57,068 nt of DNA from Noviherbaspirillum denitrificans (GCF_002211445.1 NZ_LSTO01000001.1:3022431-3079498); one strand, 5' to 3'; positions 1 to 10,801 are shown, numbered from the stretch's first letter. Made by a program: numbers and translations. The notes: generated from the sequence alone by a model not told the origin.

Positions 1-1678
1 TCTCCACCGTCACCGCGCGGCCGTTCACCTCCACCAGGCGACCGCGGATCATCGGATAGAGCATCGCGCGTCCCTTGCTGCTTGCGGCAATGCGCTTTTC
101 GATATCCGCCTTTTGTTCCCTCTGGATATTGATGATGAAGCGGTTCGGGGCATCGGGCGGTGTCGATTCGCGCCATGCGGTCACGAGGTCGCCGCGAATC
201 ACCGTCAGCAGCAGCAAGGCCATCAGGCCCAGCGAGAGCGACACCGCTTGCACCACCGTCGCGCCGGTGCGGCGCTGAAGGGCCGTGACCGCAAAGCGCC
301 AGCTCGGATGGTTGATCGCAGGCCGCAGGAAACGCAGCGACTTCAGGCCGAGGAAGGCAACGAGCGCGAATGCGGCAAATCCGCCGAAGAAACCGGCTGC
401 CGTCAGCAGCCCGAGCTTGGGATCGCCCGACTGCCACAGCAGCAAGCCGGTGAAGGCGGACAGTCCGAGCGCGTAGGTTGCCAGCGTCATGGGTTGCGGT
501 GCATCCTGCTCGCGCCGGATGACGCGGTTGTGTGGCACGTTGCGCAATTGCAGGATGGGCGGAATCGCGAATCCGACCAGCAGCACCAGGCCAGTCGCCA
601 CGCCTTGCACCGCGGGAATGAAACTCGCGGGCGGCAGCGTGTGCGTCACCAGTCGGGCGAGCCATTCCAGCAGCACGAAATGCGCGGCAAAGCCGACCGC
701 TGCGCCGAGCAGGCTGCCGACGAGACCGACTGCCAGGAATTCGACCAGGTACATCGCGGTAACCTGGTTCTGCGTGAGACCGAGGCAGCGCAGCATCGCG
801 CAGGCGTCTAGATGGCGCAGCATGAAGCGCCGTGCCGCCATCGCGACCGCGACAGCCGCGAGCATGGCGGACAGCAGTCCGACCAAGGACAGGAACTGTT
901 CCGCGCGATCCAGCGTCGCGCGCATTTCCGGCCGTCCGGATTCCAGCGATTCGACGCGCACGCCTTTCACGTAGTCGCTCTCGATCCGGTCCTGCACCCA
1001 GCGCCGGAATGCGGACACGCGCTCGGGATCGCCGGCGACCTGCAGCCGGTAACTGACGCGCGAGCCGAACTGGATCAGGTTGGTGGCGGCTAGGTCTTCG
1101 AGCGGCAGCATCACGCGCGGCGCGAAATTGATGAAGCCGGCGCCACGATCGGGTTCGATCGCAATCACCTTGGCGATGCGGAAAGTCTTGTCGCCAAGAC
1201 GGATCGGATCGCCCATGCCGACATCAAGCGCCTGTAACACCCCTGCATCCACCCATACGGTATCGGGCGCGGGGATGTCGCGTGTCTCTGCATCGGGCGC
1301 CTCAGGCTCGTTCGCAATGCGGAGCGCACCGCGCAGCGGGTAGCCTGGCGAGACCGCCTTCACCGAAGCAAGCTGCGAACGCGTGCCGTCCCCCTCCCCG
1401 GCCAGCGCCATGCTTGGGAAGGTCACGGTATCGGCCAGCATCAGTCCGCGTTTCTGCGCCTCCTCGCGCCAGGCGTGATGGACCGGCTGGTCGGCATTGA
1501 TGACGAGGTCGGCGCCGAGCAGGCGATGCGCGTCGCGCGTCAGTCCGGCACGCATGCGGTCGACGAAGAATCCGACCGACGACAGCGATGCCACCGCAAC
1601 GATCATCGCAACCAGCAGGAAACGAAGTTCGCCCGCACGCCAGTCGCGGCGGGTCATCCGCAATGCCTGTTTCAGCAT
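1..1678 (-). CDS. FtsX-type ABC transporter permease (partial, C-terminus off the left edge)
   Basis: About 559 N-terminal residues are present; the gene runs out of the window at base 1. The translation starts MLKQALRMTRRDWRAGELR and has one membrane helix near residues 20-40. A large extracytoplasmic MacB-type domain follows, then several helices in the second half, including the FtsX-like stretch with RRFMLRHLDACAMLRCLGLT. This resembles the YbbP branch of long permeases, which is usually encoded beside an ATPase of the LolD/YbbA type and proposed to act in envelope or lipoprotein export. The ATG overlaps the stop of the upstream DUF4126 gene in a TGATG, so translation is probably coupled. 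The partner ATPase is not visible here. The substrate is unknown. Confidence 0.85.
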   Translation of the reverse strand, partial: MLKQALRMTRRDWRAGELRFLLVAMIVAVASLSSVGFFVDRMRAGLTRDAHRLLGADLVINADQPVHHAWREEAQKRGLMLADTVTFPSMALAGEGDGTRSQLASVKAVSPGYPLRGALRIANEPEAPDAETRDIPAPDTVWVDAGVLQALDVGMGDPIRLGDKTFRIAKVIAIEPDRGAGFINFAPRVMLPLEDLAATNLIQFGSRVSYRLQVAGDPERVSAFRRWVQDRIESDYVKGVRVESLESGRPEMRATLDRAEQFLSLVGLLSAMLAAVAVAMAARRFMLRHLDACAMLRCLGLTQNQVTAMYLVEFLAVGLVGSLLGAAVGFAAHFVLLEWLARLVTHTLPPASFIPAVQGVATGLVLLVGFAIPPILQLRNVPHNRVIRREQDAPQPMTLATYALGLSAFTGLLLWQSGDPKLGLLTAAGFFGGFAAFALVAFLGLKSLRFLRPAINHPSWRFAVTALQRRTGATVVQAVSLSLGLMALLLLTVIRGDLVTAWRESTPPDAPNRFIINIQREQKADIEKRIAASSKGRAMLYPMIRGRLVEVNGRAVTVE

Positions 1679-2262
1679 CAGGTACTCAACTTTCGGAAAA
1701 TCCATCGCAGGCCGCGCCAGAGTTTCGGCATCAGCCACAGTGCGACGAGGAAAAATGCGATCAGGAAGGCAAACAGCACCAGCGGGTGGAAGAAGGCCAT
1801 CCACAGTCCGCCGAGCACGCCGACGTCTTCAGTGAAAGAAGCCGCCCAGTTGCTGAACGGCTCGGGCGAGGTATTGATCAGCGCGCGGCTGCCCGCCTTG
1901 GTCACATGGGCGCCGGCGGCAACGGTGCCGCCAAGCAGCGCGGCAATGGCGGTCCACTCCGAACCCATCTCGCCCAGCGCCGCCGCACCGAGCACGGCCC
2001 CGGCAGGCACACGGATGAAGGTCTGGACCGCATCCCAGGCGGAATCGACGCCGGGCACCTTGTCGGCAAGGAATTCGACCAGCAGCAAGGCGCCGGTGAC
2101 CGCCATGACCCAGGGCGACTGCAGCACTTCCAGCGCCGGAGGCAGGTCGATCCAGCCGGCGCGACCGAACCAGCCGGCGACAAACAGCGTCATGTACAGC
2201 CGTATGCCGCTGGCCCAGGACAGGCCGCCGGCCAGTGCGGCGGCGGAGAGAGTTTCAGCCAT
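1678..2262 (-). CDS. DUF4126 family inner-membrane protein
   Basis: A 194-residue protein with hydrophobic segments throughout, for example around residues 5-30, 48-65, 85-120 and 150-180, and the motif ASGIRLYMTLFVAGWFGR near the N-terminus. Length and sequence fit DUF4126, a family of small membrane proteins with no established function. An AGGAGG ribosome site sits 6 bases before the ATG. Its TGA overlaps the ATG of the downstream FtsX-type permease, so the two are co-translated. It follows the adenine deaminase gene by only 24 bases and may share its transcript. Confidence 0.85.
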   Translation of the reverse strand: MAETLSAAALAGGLSWASGIRLYMTLFVAGWFGRAGWIDLPPALEVLQSPWVMAVTGALLLVEFLADKVPGVDSAWDAVQTFIRVPAGAVLGAAALGEMGSEWTAIAALLGGTVAAGAHVTKAGSRALINTSPEPFSNWAASFTEDVGVLGGLWMAFFHPLVLFAFLIAFFLVALWLMPKLWRGLRWIFRKLST

Positions 2263-2286
2263 CGCCCCTCCTGAGGTCAGGATGGA

Positions 2287-3312
<1,026 letters not shown>

Positions 3313-3402
3313 TTACCGTGAAATATGTGGCGATTGTACGGTAACAAGGGCCGGGTGCGGCAAGTGCCAGCGACATCTCGCGATGCCGCCGGGACACTGG
3401 AC

Positions 3403-3795
3403 TTACATGGTCGCGCCGCGTGCCCCGTCCGCGTGCGTTTTCTCCCATGCCTGCTGGCATGGAGCACAGCGCTCGGCAGTCGGCTGCACCTTGAGGCGCT
3501 CAAAGGGAATCTCGGTTTCGCAGCTGACACAGATGCCGTACGTCCCGTTTTCCATGCGGATGCGCGCCGCCTCGATGGCCCGCAGTTCGACAACGTCACG
3601 CGTGATCGCGGCATTGCCCAGGTCGACCGACAGGTTGGCGAACGAGGAATCGCCGGGGTCCGGCGCTTCGGAAGCAACATCAGAGTAGTCATCCTGGTCG
3701 CTCACTTCGCGGTCCAGCTCCGCGCTGAGATCCTTGAAGCGCGCCGCAAGCACGTGTTTAAGGTCGGCAAGTTGCCCATTACTCAGGTTTGGCAT
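3403..3795 (-). CDS. DksA/TraR family zinc-finger protein
   Basis: A 130-residue protein with an N-terminal helical stretch and a C-terminal four-cysteine zinc finger (CVSC, then CAPC 17 residues later). Family members bind the secondary channel of RNA polymerase or act as small regulators. Acidic residues are clustered between the helices (DPGD). It is somewhat shorter than E. coli DksA (151 aa), so I call it a DksA/TraR paralogue rather than DksA itself. A GGGAG ribosome site supports the start. It is a single gene between the SDR and adenine deaminase genes on the same strand. Confidence 0.85.
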   Translation of the reverse strand: MPNLSNGQLADLKHVLAARFKDLSAELDREVSDQDDYSDVASEAPDPGDSSFANLSVDLGNAAITRDVVELRAIEAARIRMENGTYGICVSCETEIPFERLKVQPTAERCAPCQQAWEKTHADGARGATM

Positions 3796-3844
3796 GGCGT
3801 TTCTCCCAATATGACAAATTGATCAATTCCGCTGTGCATGGCAA

Positions 3845-4864
3845 TCAGCCCGGCGCCTGCTGCGGGCGGCCACGCCACCAGGCTGCAAGGACGAGGCCGA
3901 CGCCGAACATCACCGCAGTCACAATGCGCGGGTGGATGGCGGCGCTGGTGTACAGGCTCGACTCGAATATCGGGCCGGGCAGCCCCTGCCGCTCAAGCAG
4001 ATCCGGGCCTGGCTGATGCAGGCTGTTCTGGTTGCGGTCGCGCGCCGGCACGCGGGTCTTTTGCTGCCGGAAAAGGAAGCGCTTCATGTAGCTGTCCATT
4101 GTGCGCGGCACGTAATACGCGGTGGACGACGCGAGCCGCGCAGCCCCGCCGACGAAGATGTCGCGCTTGAAATTTTCCGCGGCGTACAGGATGGCATCGG
4201 CGGCGATGCCGGGCGCATAGACCGGCGGCGGCAGGCGCGGCTCGACCTCCATGTAGTTCTTCGCATGCTCGACGAACATGGTGTCCAGCGCGGCCGGCTT
4301 GATGAGCGTCACCGCAACCGGCGCCTTTTCCGCCTCCAGCTCCAGTCGCAGCGAATCCGTGAAGCCCTTCACCGCATGCTTCGAGGCGCTGTACATGCCC
4401 TGAAGCGGCAGCGCATGGTCCGACACTTCGCTGCCGATGTTGATGATCGCGCCTCCGCGCTGCTTGAGATGCCTTGCGGCCACCAGCGAGCCATGCACCA
4501 CGCCCCAGAAATTGGTCTGGAACAGGCGCCGCTGATCCTCCATGGCAATATCCTCGGTCCTGCCAAAGATCGACACACCTGCATTGTTGACCCAGGTATC
4601 GAAGCCGCCGAAGCGGTCGATCGCCGCTTGCGCCACCTTGCGCACGTCTTCCTCGATGCCGACGTCGGCGACGACATGAATGGCCTCGTTGCCCCGTTTC
4701 GCGAGTTCGAACGTCAGCTGCCTCAAGGCATCCTCGTTGCGGGCGACCAGCACGAGCTTTGCGCCGCGCTGCGCCGCCTTGCGCGCCGTCGTCAATCCGA
4801 TGCCGCTGGTGGCACCTGTAATGACGATGACCTGTTCGGGGATTTTCTTGAGCTGAAATTTCAT
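3845..4864 (-). CDS. SDR family oxidoreductase with C-terminal membrane anchor
   Basis: A 339-residue short-chain dehydrogenase/reductase. The NAD(P) site reads TGATSGIG at about residues 14-21, the NNAG motif is present (VNNAGVS), and the catalytic Tyr-Lys is in MYSASKHAV. The C-terminal 100 residues exceed the usual 250-residue SDR and end in a hydrophobic segment (TAVMFGVGLVLAAW), suggesting a membrane tether. The open frame extends 35 codons upstream, but the ATG at 4864 has an AAAGGAG site 8 bases before it and begins MKFQLKKIPEQVIVITG, the expected SDR N-terminus. The substrate is not predictable. Confidence 0.88.
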   Translation of the reverse strand: MKFQLKKIPEQVIVITGATSGIGLTTARKAAQRGAKLVLVARNEDALRQLTFELAKRGNEAIHVVADVGIEEDVRKVAQAAIDRFGGFDTWVNNAGVSIFGRTEDIAMEDQRRLFQTNFWGVVHGSLVAARHLKQRGGAIINIGSEVSDHALPLQGMYSASKHAVKGFTDSLRLELEAEKAPVAVTLIKPAALDTMFVEHAKNYMEVEPRLPPPVYAPGIAADAILYAAENFKRDIFVGGAARLASSTAYYVPRTMDSYMKRFLFRQQKTRVPARDRNQNSLHQPGPDLLERQGLPGPIFESSLYTSAAIHPRIVTAVMFGVGLVLAAWWRGRPQQAPG

Positions 4865-5093
4865 GTCGACGCTCCTTTCCGCTATCGCCGCAGCGAAAAA
4901 CATGCCTGCGTCCGGCACTGCGCAAGGGGACTTGATTGGCTCTCCGGCTGAAATTTTTACCGCGTGCATGCGCGAATTTTCATCGCCACCGCCTTGCGCG
5001 ATTCGGTCTACAATCAGTCAGTGCCAACGGCAAGCGCAATGCAAATAAGAAGCCCGTTCCGGCCTCTCGGCCGCCCAGGGCAGGAGAATCGCA

Positions 5094-5372
5094 ATGACCT
5101 TTCCGAGAAACCATTTTGGCGTACCGCAATATCCCGGCCACGATGCGCGCCGCCTTTTCGTCCTCTTGTCTGCCATAGACCTGCTGGAACGCCCCACTGT
5201 TTCAGCCATCGCCGACCTGACCGGCCATGACCGCGAGACCATCGATGCCGAGGTGCAACGATTGCGCGAGGAATTCGGCGTCGTCCTGCACAAGGTCGGC
5301 GAGATCTATCACATCGAATCCTGGGGCGAAGTGCTCAAGAAAAACGGCGTGAAACGCTACCTCAAGGCTTGA
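5094..5372 (+). CDS. Small winged-helix-like hypothetical protein
   Basis: A 92-residue protein. Residues 20-65 (LFVLLSAIDLLERPTVSAIA, then a segment ending LREEFGVVL) look like a winged helix-turn-helix, with a helix, a turn and a DNA-recognition-like helix followed by a beta-hairpin (KVGEIYHIESWG). A GGAGAATCGCA ribosome site precedes the ATG. I do not recognise a named family. A role as a small DNA-binding regulator is inference from the fold pattern only. It is followed by a weak hairpin and then the HPP gene on the same strand. Confidence 0.75.
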   Translation: MTFPRNHFGVPQYPGHDARRLFVLLSAIDLLERPTVSAIADLTGHDRETIDAEVQRLREEFGVVLHKVGEIYHIESWGEVLKKNGVKRYLKA

Positions 5373-5389
5373 TCGCAGTCATGTTACTT

Positions 5390-5406
5390 CGCACCAAAAA
5401 GGTGCG
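5390..5406 (+). terminator. Weak hairpin after the winged-helix gene
   Basis: A 6-bp stem, CGCACC paired with GGTGCG around an AAAAA loop, followed by TTTC. It is short, and the trailing T run is poor, so termination would be partial at best. Confidence 0.3.
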
Positions 5407-5469
5407 TTTCGTGTAGACTCAACTCCTTTGACCGCCTTCAAAGGCCGGTTGTTGTGTCCGGAGTTTCGA

Positions 5470-6645
5470 TTGACCAGGTTTTTCCAGTTTTTCCGCGACT
5501 GCCTCCCCCGCCCCATGGCGGTCAGCCGCACCGAGCGCCTGCGCGCCTGCTGCGGCACGCTGATCGGCATTTTCCTGACCGCGCTGGCAAGCCGCCTCGC
5601 GCTGGGCCCAGATGCCAGCCTGCCGATGCTGATCGCGCCGCTGGGCGCATCGGCCGTCCTCCTCTTCGCCCTGCCTTCCAGCCCGCTGGCCCAGCCGTGG
5701 AGCGTCCTCGGCGGCAATGTCCTGTCGGCGCTGATTGGTGTTGTCTGCTTCCGCGTTGCCGGCGACTCGGCACTGGCCGCAGCCCTCGCCGGCTCCTGTG
5801 CGATTGCCGCGATGTTCGCGCTGCGCTGCCTGCATCCGCCTGGCGGCGCCATCGCGGTAACCGCCGTCCTCGGCGGCCCGGCAATCCACGCCGCCGGATT
5901 CGGCTTCGCGCTGGCGCCGGTTGCCGTCAACTCGGTACTGATGCTTATCGTGGCGCTCGTGTTCAACAATGCGACGCGCCACCGCTATCCGCACCGGCAC
6001 CAGACAGAGGCGAGCAAGCACAACACCGGCGACGCGCCGCCCAGCAACCGCCTCGGCTTCACCCAGGGCGATCTCGATGCGGTGCTCGACAAGTACAACG
6101 AAGTGCTGGACGTGAACCGAGACGACCTCGGCACGCTGTTCATGCAGGCGGAAATGCAGGCCTACCGCCGGCGCTACGAGGAAATCACCTGTGCCGACAT
6201 CATGTCGCGCGACATCGTGACGGTCGAATTCGGCACCGAGCTGGAAGAAGCCTGGATGCTGCTGCGCAAGCACAAGGTAAAAGCGCTGCCGGTGGTGGAC
6301 CGCGCGCGGCGCGTGATCGGCATCGTCACCTTTGTCGATTTCATGAAAAACGCCAACCTCGACGTGTACGACGGCTTTGACACCAAGCTGCGCCATTTCA
6401 TCCGGCGCACGCCGGGGCTGCACGCAGAGAAGGCAGAAGTGGTCGGCCAAATCATGACGCGTCAGGTGCGCACCGTGCGCGACGACATGCATATCGTCGA
6501 ACTGGTGCCCCTACTGTCCGACATTGGTCTGCACCATGTGCCGGTCCTCGACAGCGAGCGGCGGCTGGCCGGCATGATCACGCAATCCGACCTGATCGCC
6601 GCGCTCTACCGCGGACGCCTGGTGGATACGGCAGTGGCTGCGTAG
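5470..6645 (+). CDS. HPP family membrane protein with C-terminal CBS pair
   Basis: A 391-residue protein. The first 165 residues hold four to five membrane helices with the family signature LHPPGGAIAV. The rest is cytoplasmic, with two CBS modules (ITCADIMSRDIVTV at about 240 and VGQIMTRQVRTV at about 320). HPP proteins have been linked to nitrite transport in chloroplasts; the CBS pair usually senses adenine nucleotides. I place the start at TTG 5470 because GGAG lies 7 bases upstream and the first residues (TRFFQFFRDCLP) look like a normal HPP N-terminus. The first ATG, at 5515, has no ribosome site, and a further TTG lies at 5428. Confidence 0.82.
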   Translation: MTRFFQFFRDCLPRPMAVSRTERLRACCGTLIGIFLTALASRLALGPDASLPMLIAPLGASAVLLFALPSSPLAQPWSVLGGNVLSALIGVVCFRVAGDSALAAALAGSCAIAAMFALRCLHPPGGAIAVTAVLGGPAIHAAGFGFALAPVAVNSVLMLIVALVFNNATRHRYPHRHQTEASKHNTGDAPPSNRLGFTQGDLDAVLDKYNEVLDVNRDDLGTLFMQAEMQAYRRRYEEITCADIMSRDIVTVEFGTELEEAWMLLRKHKVKALPVVDRARRVIGIVTFVDFMKNANLDVYDGFDTKLRHFIRRTPGLHAEKAEVVGQIMTRQVRTVRDDMHIVELVPLLSDIGLHHVPVLDSERRLAGMITQSDLIAALYRGRLVDTAVAA

Positions 6646-6751
6646 CGCCCTGCGCTCTCGCCAATACTGTCTATACTGGTCTTACAGCAACCTGGGGAGC
6701 GGCACTGCAGCCCCGCTTTCGGTCCCTCCCCGTACAGGCAAGGAACCAGTC

Positions 6752-6958
6752 ATGAAACACCACCTCTCCCGCAAGTCCGACGCCAGGAAGGCCGCCCGCC
6801 AGAACATCCCCGCAAGCCCGTTTGCCGGCAAGCCGATGGACGGCAGCCAGTACATCGACGTGATCGAGGAACAGGAATACGCCGACCGCCGGCCGTCCGA
6901 GGACGAAAACCGGCCGCGCTATTCGTACATGCACCAGGACAAGGACACCAAGAACTGA
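6752..6958 (+). CDS. Small charged hypothetical protein
   Basis: A 68-residue soluble, highly charged protein: a basic first 20 residues (HHLSRKSDARKAARQ) and an acidic, proline-containing second half ending in HQDKDTKN. It has no hydrophobic segment and no cysteine. AAGGAA lies 9 bases before the ATG, and codon usage matches the neighbours. I recognise no family. The low complexity suggests a disordered protein, but no function can be assigned. Confidence 0.6.
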   Translation: MKHHLSRKSDARKAARQNIPASPFAGKPMDGSQYIDVIEEQEYADRRPSEDENRPRYSYMHQDKDTKN

Positions 6959-6967
6959 GCAGGCGTA

Positions 6968-7750
6968 TCACTGAGGCCGGTGCGATGCGCCGGTCTCGCC
7001 CGCATTACGTACGCGAAACATCTCCAGCTCCGCCCCGCTCTCGGGCGGATGCGCTTCATCGTACTCGGGGCTGTGCTCCACCTGGTCCCGCGTGGCATTC
7101 ACGAGCACAGTCCGGTCTTCCCAGCTCACCCTGCTGATCTCGCGCGGCGGGATCAGCACATGCTTGCCGACCAGCCATTTGCGCGTGTCCACGACCATCA
7201 GGTGGATAGACCAGTCAACCTGGTCGAACAGGAAGTCCTCGACATGACCGATCTGCCGGTCAATGGCATGGATGTGGTAGCCGACCACTTCGTGGCAGCT
7301 GCGCAGGTGCGGATCGGCGTGCGCGCGCTCCTCGGCCATCCGCTTCCGGATCGCCAGTTCGTCGGCCGTATCGAGCGGCCTTTTCTCCACCACGCCAGGA
7401 TAAACCGCGGATCCCCGATGCGGCCCCGCCCAGTAGTAGGGATAGCCGTAATAGGTGTTAAATTCTTCTTCATGCTGACGCTCGACCGGCTTGGCGGTAT
7501 CGATGCTGGGGCTGTTCCGGATCTGCTGCATCGTGAGCCCGACGCGCAGCGCACGATGGCCCCACTCCTCCGCCAGCACCGACATCGGCGACAGCAGGAC
7601 ATCGAAGCCGTTGGGCCAGCCGCCGGTGTTCACGACGAGGTAGCGGATTGTCCATGCGGCATCGTCGAAGTACACGTCCTTGACGCTGCCCAGTTCGCCG
7701 TCGGTGGCGGCGATGGCGAATCCCCGAAGCGCATTGGCACTGTGAAGCAT
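6968..7750 (-). CDS. Protein with two PRC-barrel domains
   Basis: A 260-residue soluble protein with two PRC-barrel repeats: residues 4-65 (GFAIAATDGELGSVKDVYFD, then RYLVVNTGGW) and residues 155-215 (VVGYHIHAIDRQIGHVEDFL, then HLMVVDTRKWL). A charged, Tyr/Pro-rich linker joins them. PRC barrels occur in RimM and in photosynthetic reaction centre H subunits and mediate protein contacts; the role of free-standing bacterial copies is unclear. The open frame continues to 7813, but AGGAGGT directly precedes the ATG at 7750, which gives a clean N-terminus (MLHSANALRG). It is convergent with the small gene at 6752. Confidence 0.85.
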   Translation of the reverse strand: MLHSANALRGFAIAATDGELGSVKDVYFDDAAWTIRYLVVNTGGWPNGFDVLLSPMSVLAEEWGHRALRVGLTMQQIRNSPSIDTAKPVERQHEEEFNTYYGYPYYWAGPHRGSAVYPGVVEKRPLDTADELAIRKRMAEERAHADPHLRSCHEVVGYHIHAIDRQIGHVEDFLFDQVDWSIHLMVVDTRKWLVGKHVLIPPREISRVSWEDRTVLVNATRDQVEHSPEYDEAHPPESGAELEMFRVRNAGETGASHRPQ

Positions 7751-8007
7751 GGCGACCTCCTGCAATGTCCACAAAATTAGGTCTTGCGGAAACTGAAAGG
7801 TTCCGGCGCGCATGCCGCAAATGGAAAGGCCCTCCGCTTGGGGAGGGCCTGGAATTGGTGCCGGTACGTTTCCATACCGCCGGCTCCGGTACTTACATCT
7901 TGTTCTTCTCAGAAAAGCATGTATGCAGTGATGTTAGCGGGATGGCACTGCCGGGCTTTGAGTTTCCTCAACTCAAATGATTGGCCGGTGGAAAGAACAG
8001 AAAAACA
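7751..8007. other. Intergenic gap with two hairpins, no convincing gene
   Basis: The interval between the PRC-barrel gene and the acnB terminator holds two perfect inverted repeats. One pairs AGGCCCTCC (7827-7835) with GGAGGGCCT (7842-7850). The other pairs TTTGAGTT (7957-7964) with AACTCAAA (7970-7977). Neither is followed by a T run. Short open frames here lack ribosome sites. The region presumably contains the promoter of the PRC-barrel gene. Confidence 0.4.
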
Positions 8008-8037
8008 AAAAGGGCTTCCCCGCGAGGAAGCCCTTTT
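8008..8037 (-). terminator. Intrinsic terminator of acnB
   Basis: A 12-bp perfect stem (AAAAGGGCTTCC with GGAAGCCCTTTT, loop CCGCGA) lies 37 bases after the acnB stop. On the minus strand it is followed by TTTTGTTTTT. This is the strongest terminator in the window. Confidence 0.9.
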
Positions 8038-8073
8038 CCGCCATTGCACGGGAAGAACCGTGCGGAAAAGCGA

Positions 8074-10659
8074 TTACAGCTGGACCGTGTCCGCCACTTC
8101 GCGGAATTCCGCGATCTGGTCGAAGTTCATGTAGCGGTAGATGTCGGACGCGTTCTTGTCGATCACGCCGATATTCGCCATGTACTCTTCCTTGGTCGGG
8201 ATCTTGCCGAGCATCGCGCAGACAGCCGCGAGTTCAGCGGAGCCGAGGTAGACGCGCGTATCCAGTCCCAGACGGTTCGGGAAGTTGCGCGTCGAAGTCG
8301 ACATTGCCGTGGAACCCTTGCGGACCTGTGCCTGGTTACCCATGCACAGCGAGCAGCCCGGCATTTCCATGCGGGCGCCGGTACGGCCGAGGTTGCCGTA
8401 GTGGCCTTCGGCGGTCAGCACCTGCTGGTCCATCTTGGTCGGCGGAGCAATCCACAGGCGGACCGGAATGTCGGTCTTGCCTTCCAGCAGCTTGGACGCC
8501 GCGCGGAAGTGGCCGATGTTGGTCATGCAGGAACCAACGAACACTTCGTCGATCTTGTCGCCGGCGACTTCGGCCAGGGTCTTCACATCGTCCGGATCGT
8601 TCGGGCAGGCGACGATCGGTTCCTTGATGTCGGCCAGGTCGATGTCGATGACGGCTGCGTACTCGGCATCGGCGTCGCCCTTCAGCAGTTCCGGCTTGGC
8701 CAGCCATGCTTCCATCGCCTTGATGCGGCGCTCGAGCGTGCGCTTGTCCTGGTAACCGTTGGCGATCATCCACTTCATCAGGGTGATGTTCGAGGTCATG
8801 TACTCGGCGATCGGTTCCTTGTCGAGGTGGACCGTGCAACCTGCGGCGGAACGCTCTGCGGACGCGTCGGACAGTTCGAATGCCTGTTCAACCTTCAGCT
8901 TCGGCAGGCCTTCGATTTCGAGGATGCGGCCGGAGAAGATGTTCTTCTTGCCCTTCTTCTCGACGGTCAGCAGGCCCTGGCGGATTGCGTACAGCGGGAT
9001 CGCGTTGACGAGGTCACGCAGCGTGACGCCCGGCTGCAGCTCGCCCTTGAAGCGGACCAGTACCGATTCCGGCATGTCGAGCGGCATGACGCCGGTTGCG
9101 GCAGCGAATGCCACCAGGCCGGAACCTGCCGGGAAGGAGATACCGATCGGGAAGCGGGTGTGCGAGTCGCCGCCGGTGCCGACGGTGTCGGGCAGCAGGA
9201 GACGGTTCAGCCAGGAGTGAATCACGCCGTCGCCCGGACGCAGCGATACGCCGCCACGGGTCGAAATGAAGCTCGGCAGCGACTGGTGCATCTTGACGTC
9301 GACGATCTTCGGATAGGCAGCGGTGTGGCAGAAGGACTGCATCACCATGTCGGCGGAGAAGCCGAGGCAAGCCAGGTCCTTCAGCTCGTCACGGGTCATC
9401 GGGCCGGTGGTGTCCTGGGAGCCGACGGTGGTCATCTTCGGTTCGCAGTAGGTGCCCGGACGAACGCCCTGGCCTTCCGGCAGGCCGCATGCGCGGCCGA
9501 CCATCTTCTGTGCGAGCGAGAAGCCCTTGCCGGAATCGGCCGGGTTCTGCGGCAGGCGGAACAGCGTGGACGGTGCCAGGCCGAGTGCCTCACGTGCCTT
9601 GGCGGTCAGGCCGCGGCCGATGATCAGGGGGATACGGCCACCTGCGCGGACTTCGTCGAAGATCACGTCGGACTTGACCTTGAATTCGGCGATGACTTCA
9701 CCGTTCTTCAGGGCCTTGCCTTCGTACGGACGCAGTTCGATGACGTCGCCCATTTCCATCTTGTTGACGTCGAGTTCGATCGGCAGCGCGCCGGCATCTT
9801 CCATCGTGTTGTAGAAGATCGGAGCGATCTTGCTGCCGAGGCAGACACCGCCGAAACGCTTGTTCGGGATGAAGGGGATGTCTTCGCCGGTGAACCACAG
9901 GACCGAGTTGGTCGCGGACTTGCGGGAAGATCCGGTGCCGACCACGTCGCCGACGTAGGCGACCAGGTTGCCCTTGGCCTTCAGTGCTTCGAGTTGCTTG
10001 ATCGGGCCGACCTTGCCCGGTTCGTCCGGGTTGATGCCGGGGCGTGCATTCTTCAGCATTGCCAGCGCGTGCATCGGGATGTCGGGACGGGTCGTCGCAT
10101 CCGGAGCGGGCGACAGGTCGTCGGTATTGGTTTCGCCGGAGACCTTGAACACGGTCAGGGTCATGCTCTGCGGGACTTCCGGACGGGAGGTGAACCACTC
10201 GGCGTCGGCCCAGGACTGGATCACGGCCTTGGCGTTGGCATTGCCCTTGTCGGCCAGTTCCTTGACGTCGTGGAAGTAGTCGAACATCAGCAGCGTCTTC
10301 TTCAGGCCTTCAGCGGCCACGGTACCAACAGCGGCATCGCCCAGCAGGTCGATCAGCGGCTTGATGTTGAAACCGCCGAGCATCGTGCCCAGCAGCTTGG
10401 TGGCCAGCTCGCGCGAAACCAGGGGGCTCTTCTCGGTGCCCTTGGCAACGGCTTCCAGGAACGCGGCCTTGACCTTGGCGGCGTCATCCACGCCAGCGGG
10501 AACGCGGTTGGTCAACAGGTCGACCAGGACCTGCTCCTCACCTGCCGGCGGGTTCTTCAGGAGTTCAACCAGTTCCTTGGTCTGCGCCGCGGATAGCGGG
10601 AGCGGAGGAATGCCGAGGGCCGCCCGTTCGGCGACATGGTTACGGTACGCTGCTAGCAT
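8074..10659 (-). CDS. acnB: Aconitate hydratase B
   Basis: An 861-residue bifunctional aconitase/2-methylisocitrate dehydratase type protein, the normal AcnB length. The N-terminus ([22 protein letters not shown]) is the AcnB HEAT-like domain. It is followed by the swivel domain and then the three-domain core with the iron-sulphur ligands, including [13 protein letters not shown] near the C-terminus. It isomerises citrate and isocitrate in the TCA and glyoxylate cycles in the cytoplasm. The gene stands alone. Its promoter region carries a near-palindrome (10746-10759) shared with aceA, and a strong terminator follows the stop. Confidence 0.97.
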   Translation of the reverse strand: MLAAYRNHVAERAALGIPPLPLSAAQTKELVELLKNPPAGEEQVLVDLLTNRVPAGVDDAAKVKAAFLEAVAKGTEKSPLVSRELATKLLGTMLGGFNIKPLIDLLGDAAVGTVAAEGLKKTLLMFDYFHDVKELADKGNANAKAVIQSWADAEWFTSRPEVPQSMTLTVFKVSGETNTDDLSPAPDATTRPDIPMHALAMLKNARPGINPDEPGKVGPIKQLEALKAKGNLVAYVGDVVGTGSSRKSATNSVLWFTGEDIPFIPNKRFGGVCLGSKIAPIFYNTMEDAGALPIELDVNKMEMGDVIELRPYEGKALKNGEVIAEFKVKSDVIFDEVRAGGRIPLIIGRGLTAKAREALGLAPSTLFRLPQNPADSGKGFSLAQKMVGRACGLPEGQGVRPGTYCEPKMTTVGSQDTTGPMTRDELKDLACLGFSADMVMQSFCHTAAYPKIVDVKMHQSLPSFISTRGGVSLRPGDGVIHSWLNRLLLPDTVGTGGDSHTRFPIGISFPAGSGLVAFAAATGVMPLDMPESVLVRFKGELQPGVTLRDLVNAIPLYAIRQGLLTVEKKGKKNIFSGRILEIEGLPKLKVEQAFELSDASAERSAAGCTVHLDKEPIAEYMTSNITLMKWMIANGYQDKRTLERRIKAMEAWLAKPELLKGDADAEYAAVIDIDLADIKEPIVACPNDPDDVKTLAEVAGDKIDEVFVGSCMTNIGHFRAASKLLEGKTDIPVRLWIAPPTKMDQQVLTAEGHYGNLGRTGARMEMPGCSLCMGNQAQVRKGSTAMSTSTRNFPNRLGLDTRVYLGSAELAAVCAMLGKIPTKEEYMANIGVIDKNASDIYRYMNFDQIAEFREVADTVQL

Positions 10660-10745
10660 GAGTGTGCTCTTCCAGAGTTGGGGTTATAGAAAAGACAAGG
10701 AACAATCCTGACCTGCCTGTACTGGCGATATTGTACCTGAACAAG

Positions 10746-10759
10746 TCTTCTATAAGACA
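10746..10759. promoter_or_regulatory. Operator-like palindrome upstream of acnB
   Basis: GTCTTCTATAAGAC, followed by ATAAGAC. It matches 13 of 14 positions of the perfect palindrome upstream of aceA (53724-53737), and both continue with ATA. It lies 87 bases before the acnB ATG. Read on the minus strand, the palindrome abuts TTGTTC, a possible -35 element, as in aceA. The binding protein is unknown. Confidence 0.6.
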
Positions 10760-10801
10760 TAAGACCTAACAATAAAGTCGGAAATTTTTCAAAAGCACGA
10801 A

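Noticed and set aside
7765-7980. A 71-codon open frame in the gap after the PRC-barrel gene
   Set aside because: There is no ribosome site, no recognisable motif, and it overlaps two inverted repeats.
7981-10596. An 871-codon plus-strand open frame opposite acnB
   Set aside because: It is antisense to a complete, unambiguous aconitase B. Its translation is Arg/His/Gly/Asp-rich with no family resemblance, as expected of the mirror of a GC-rich gene.
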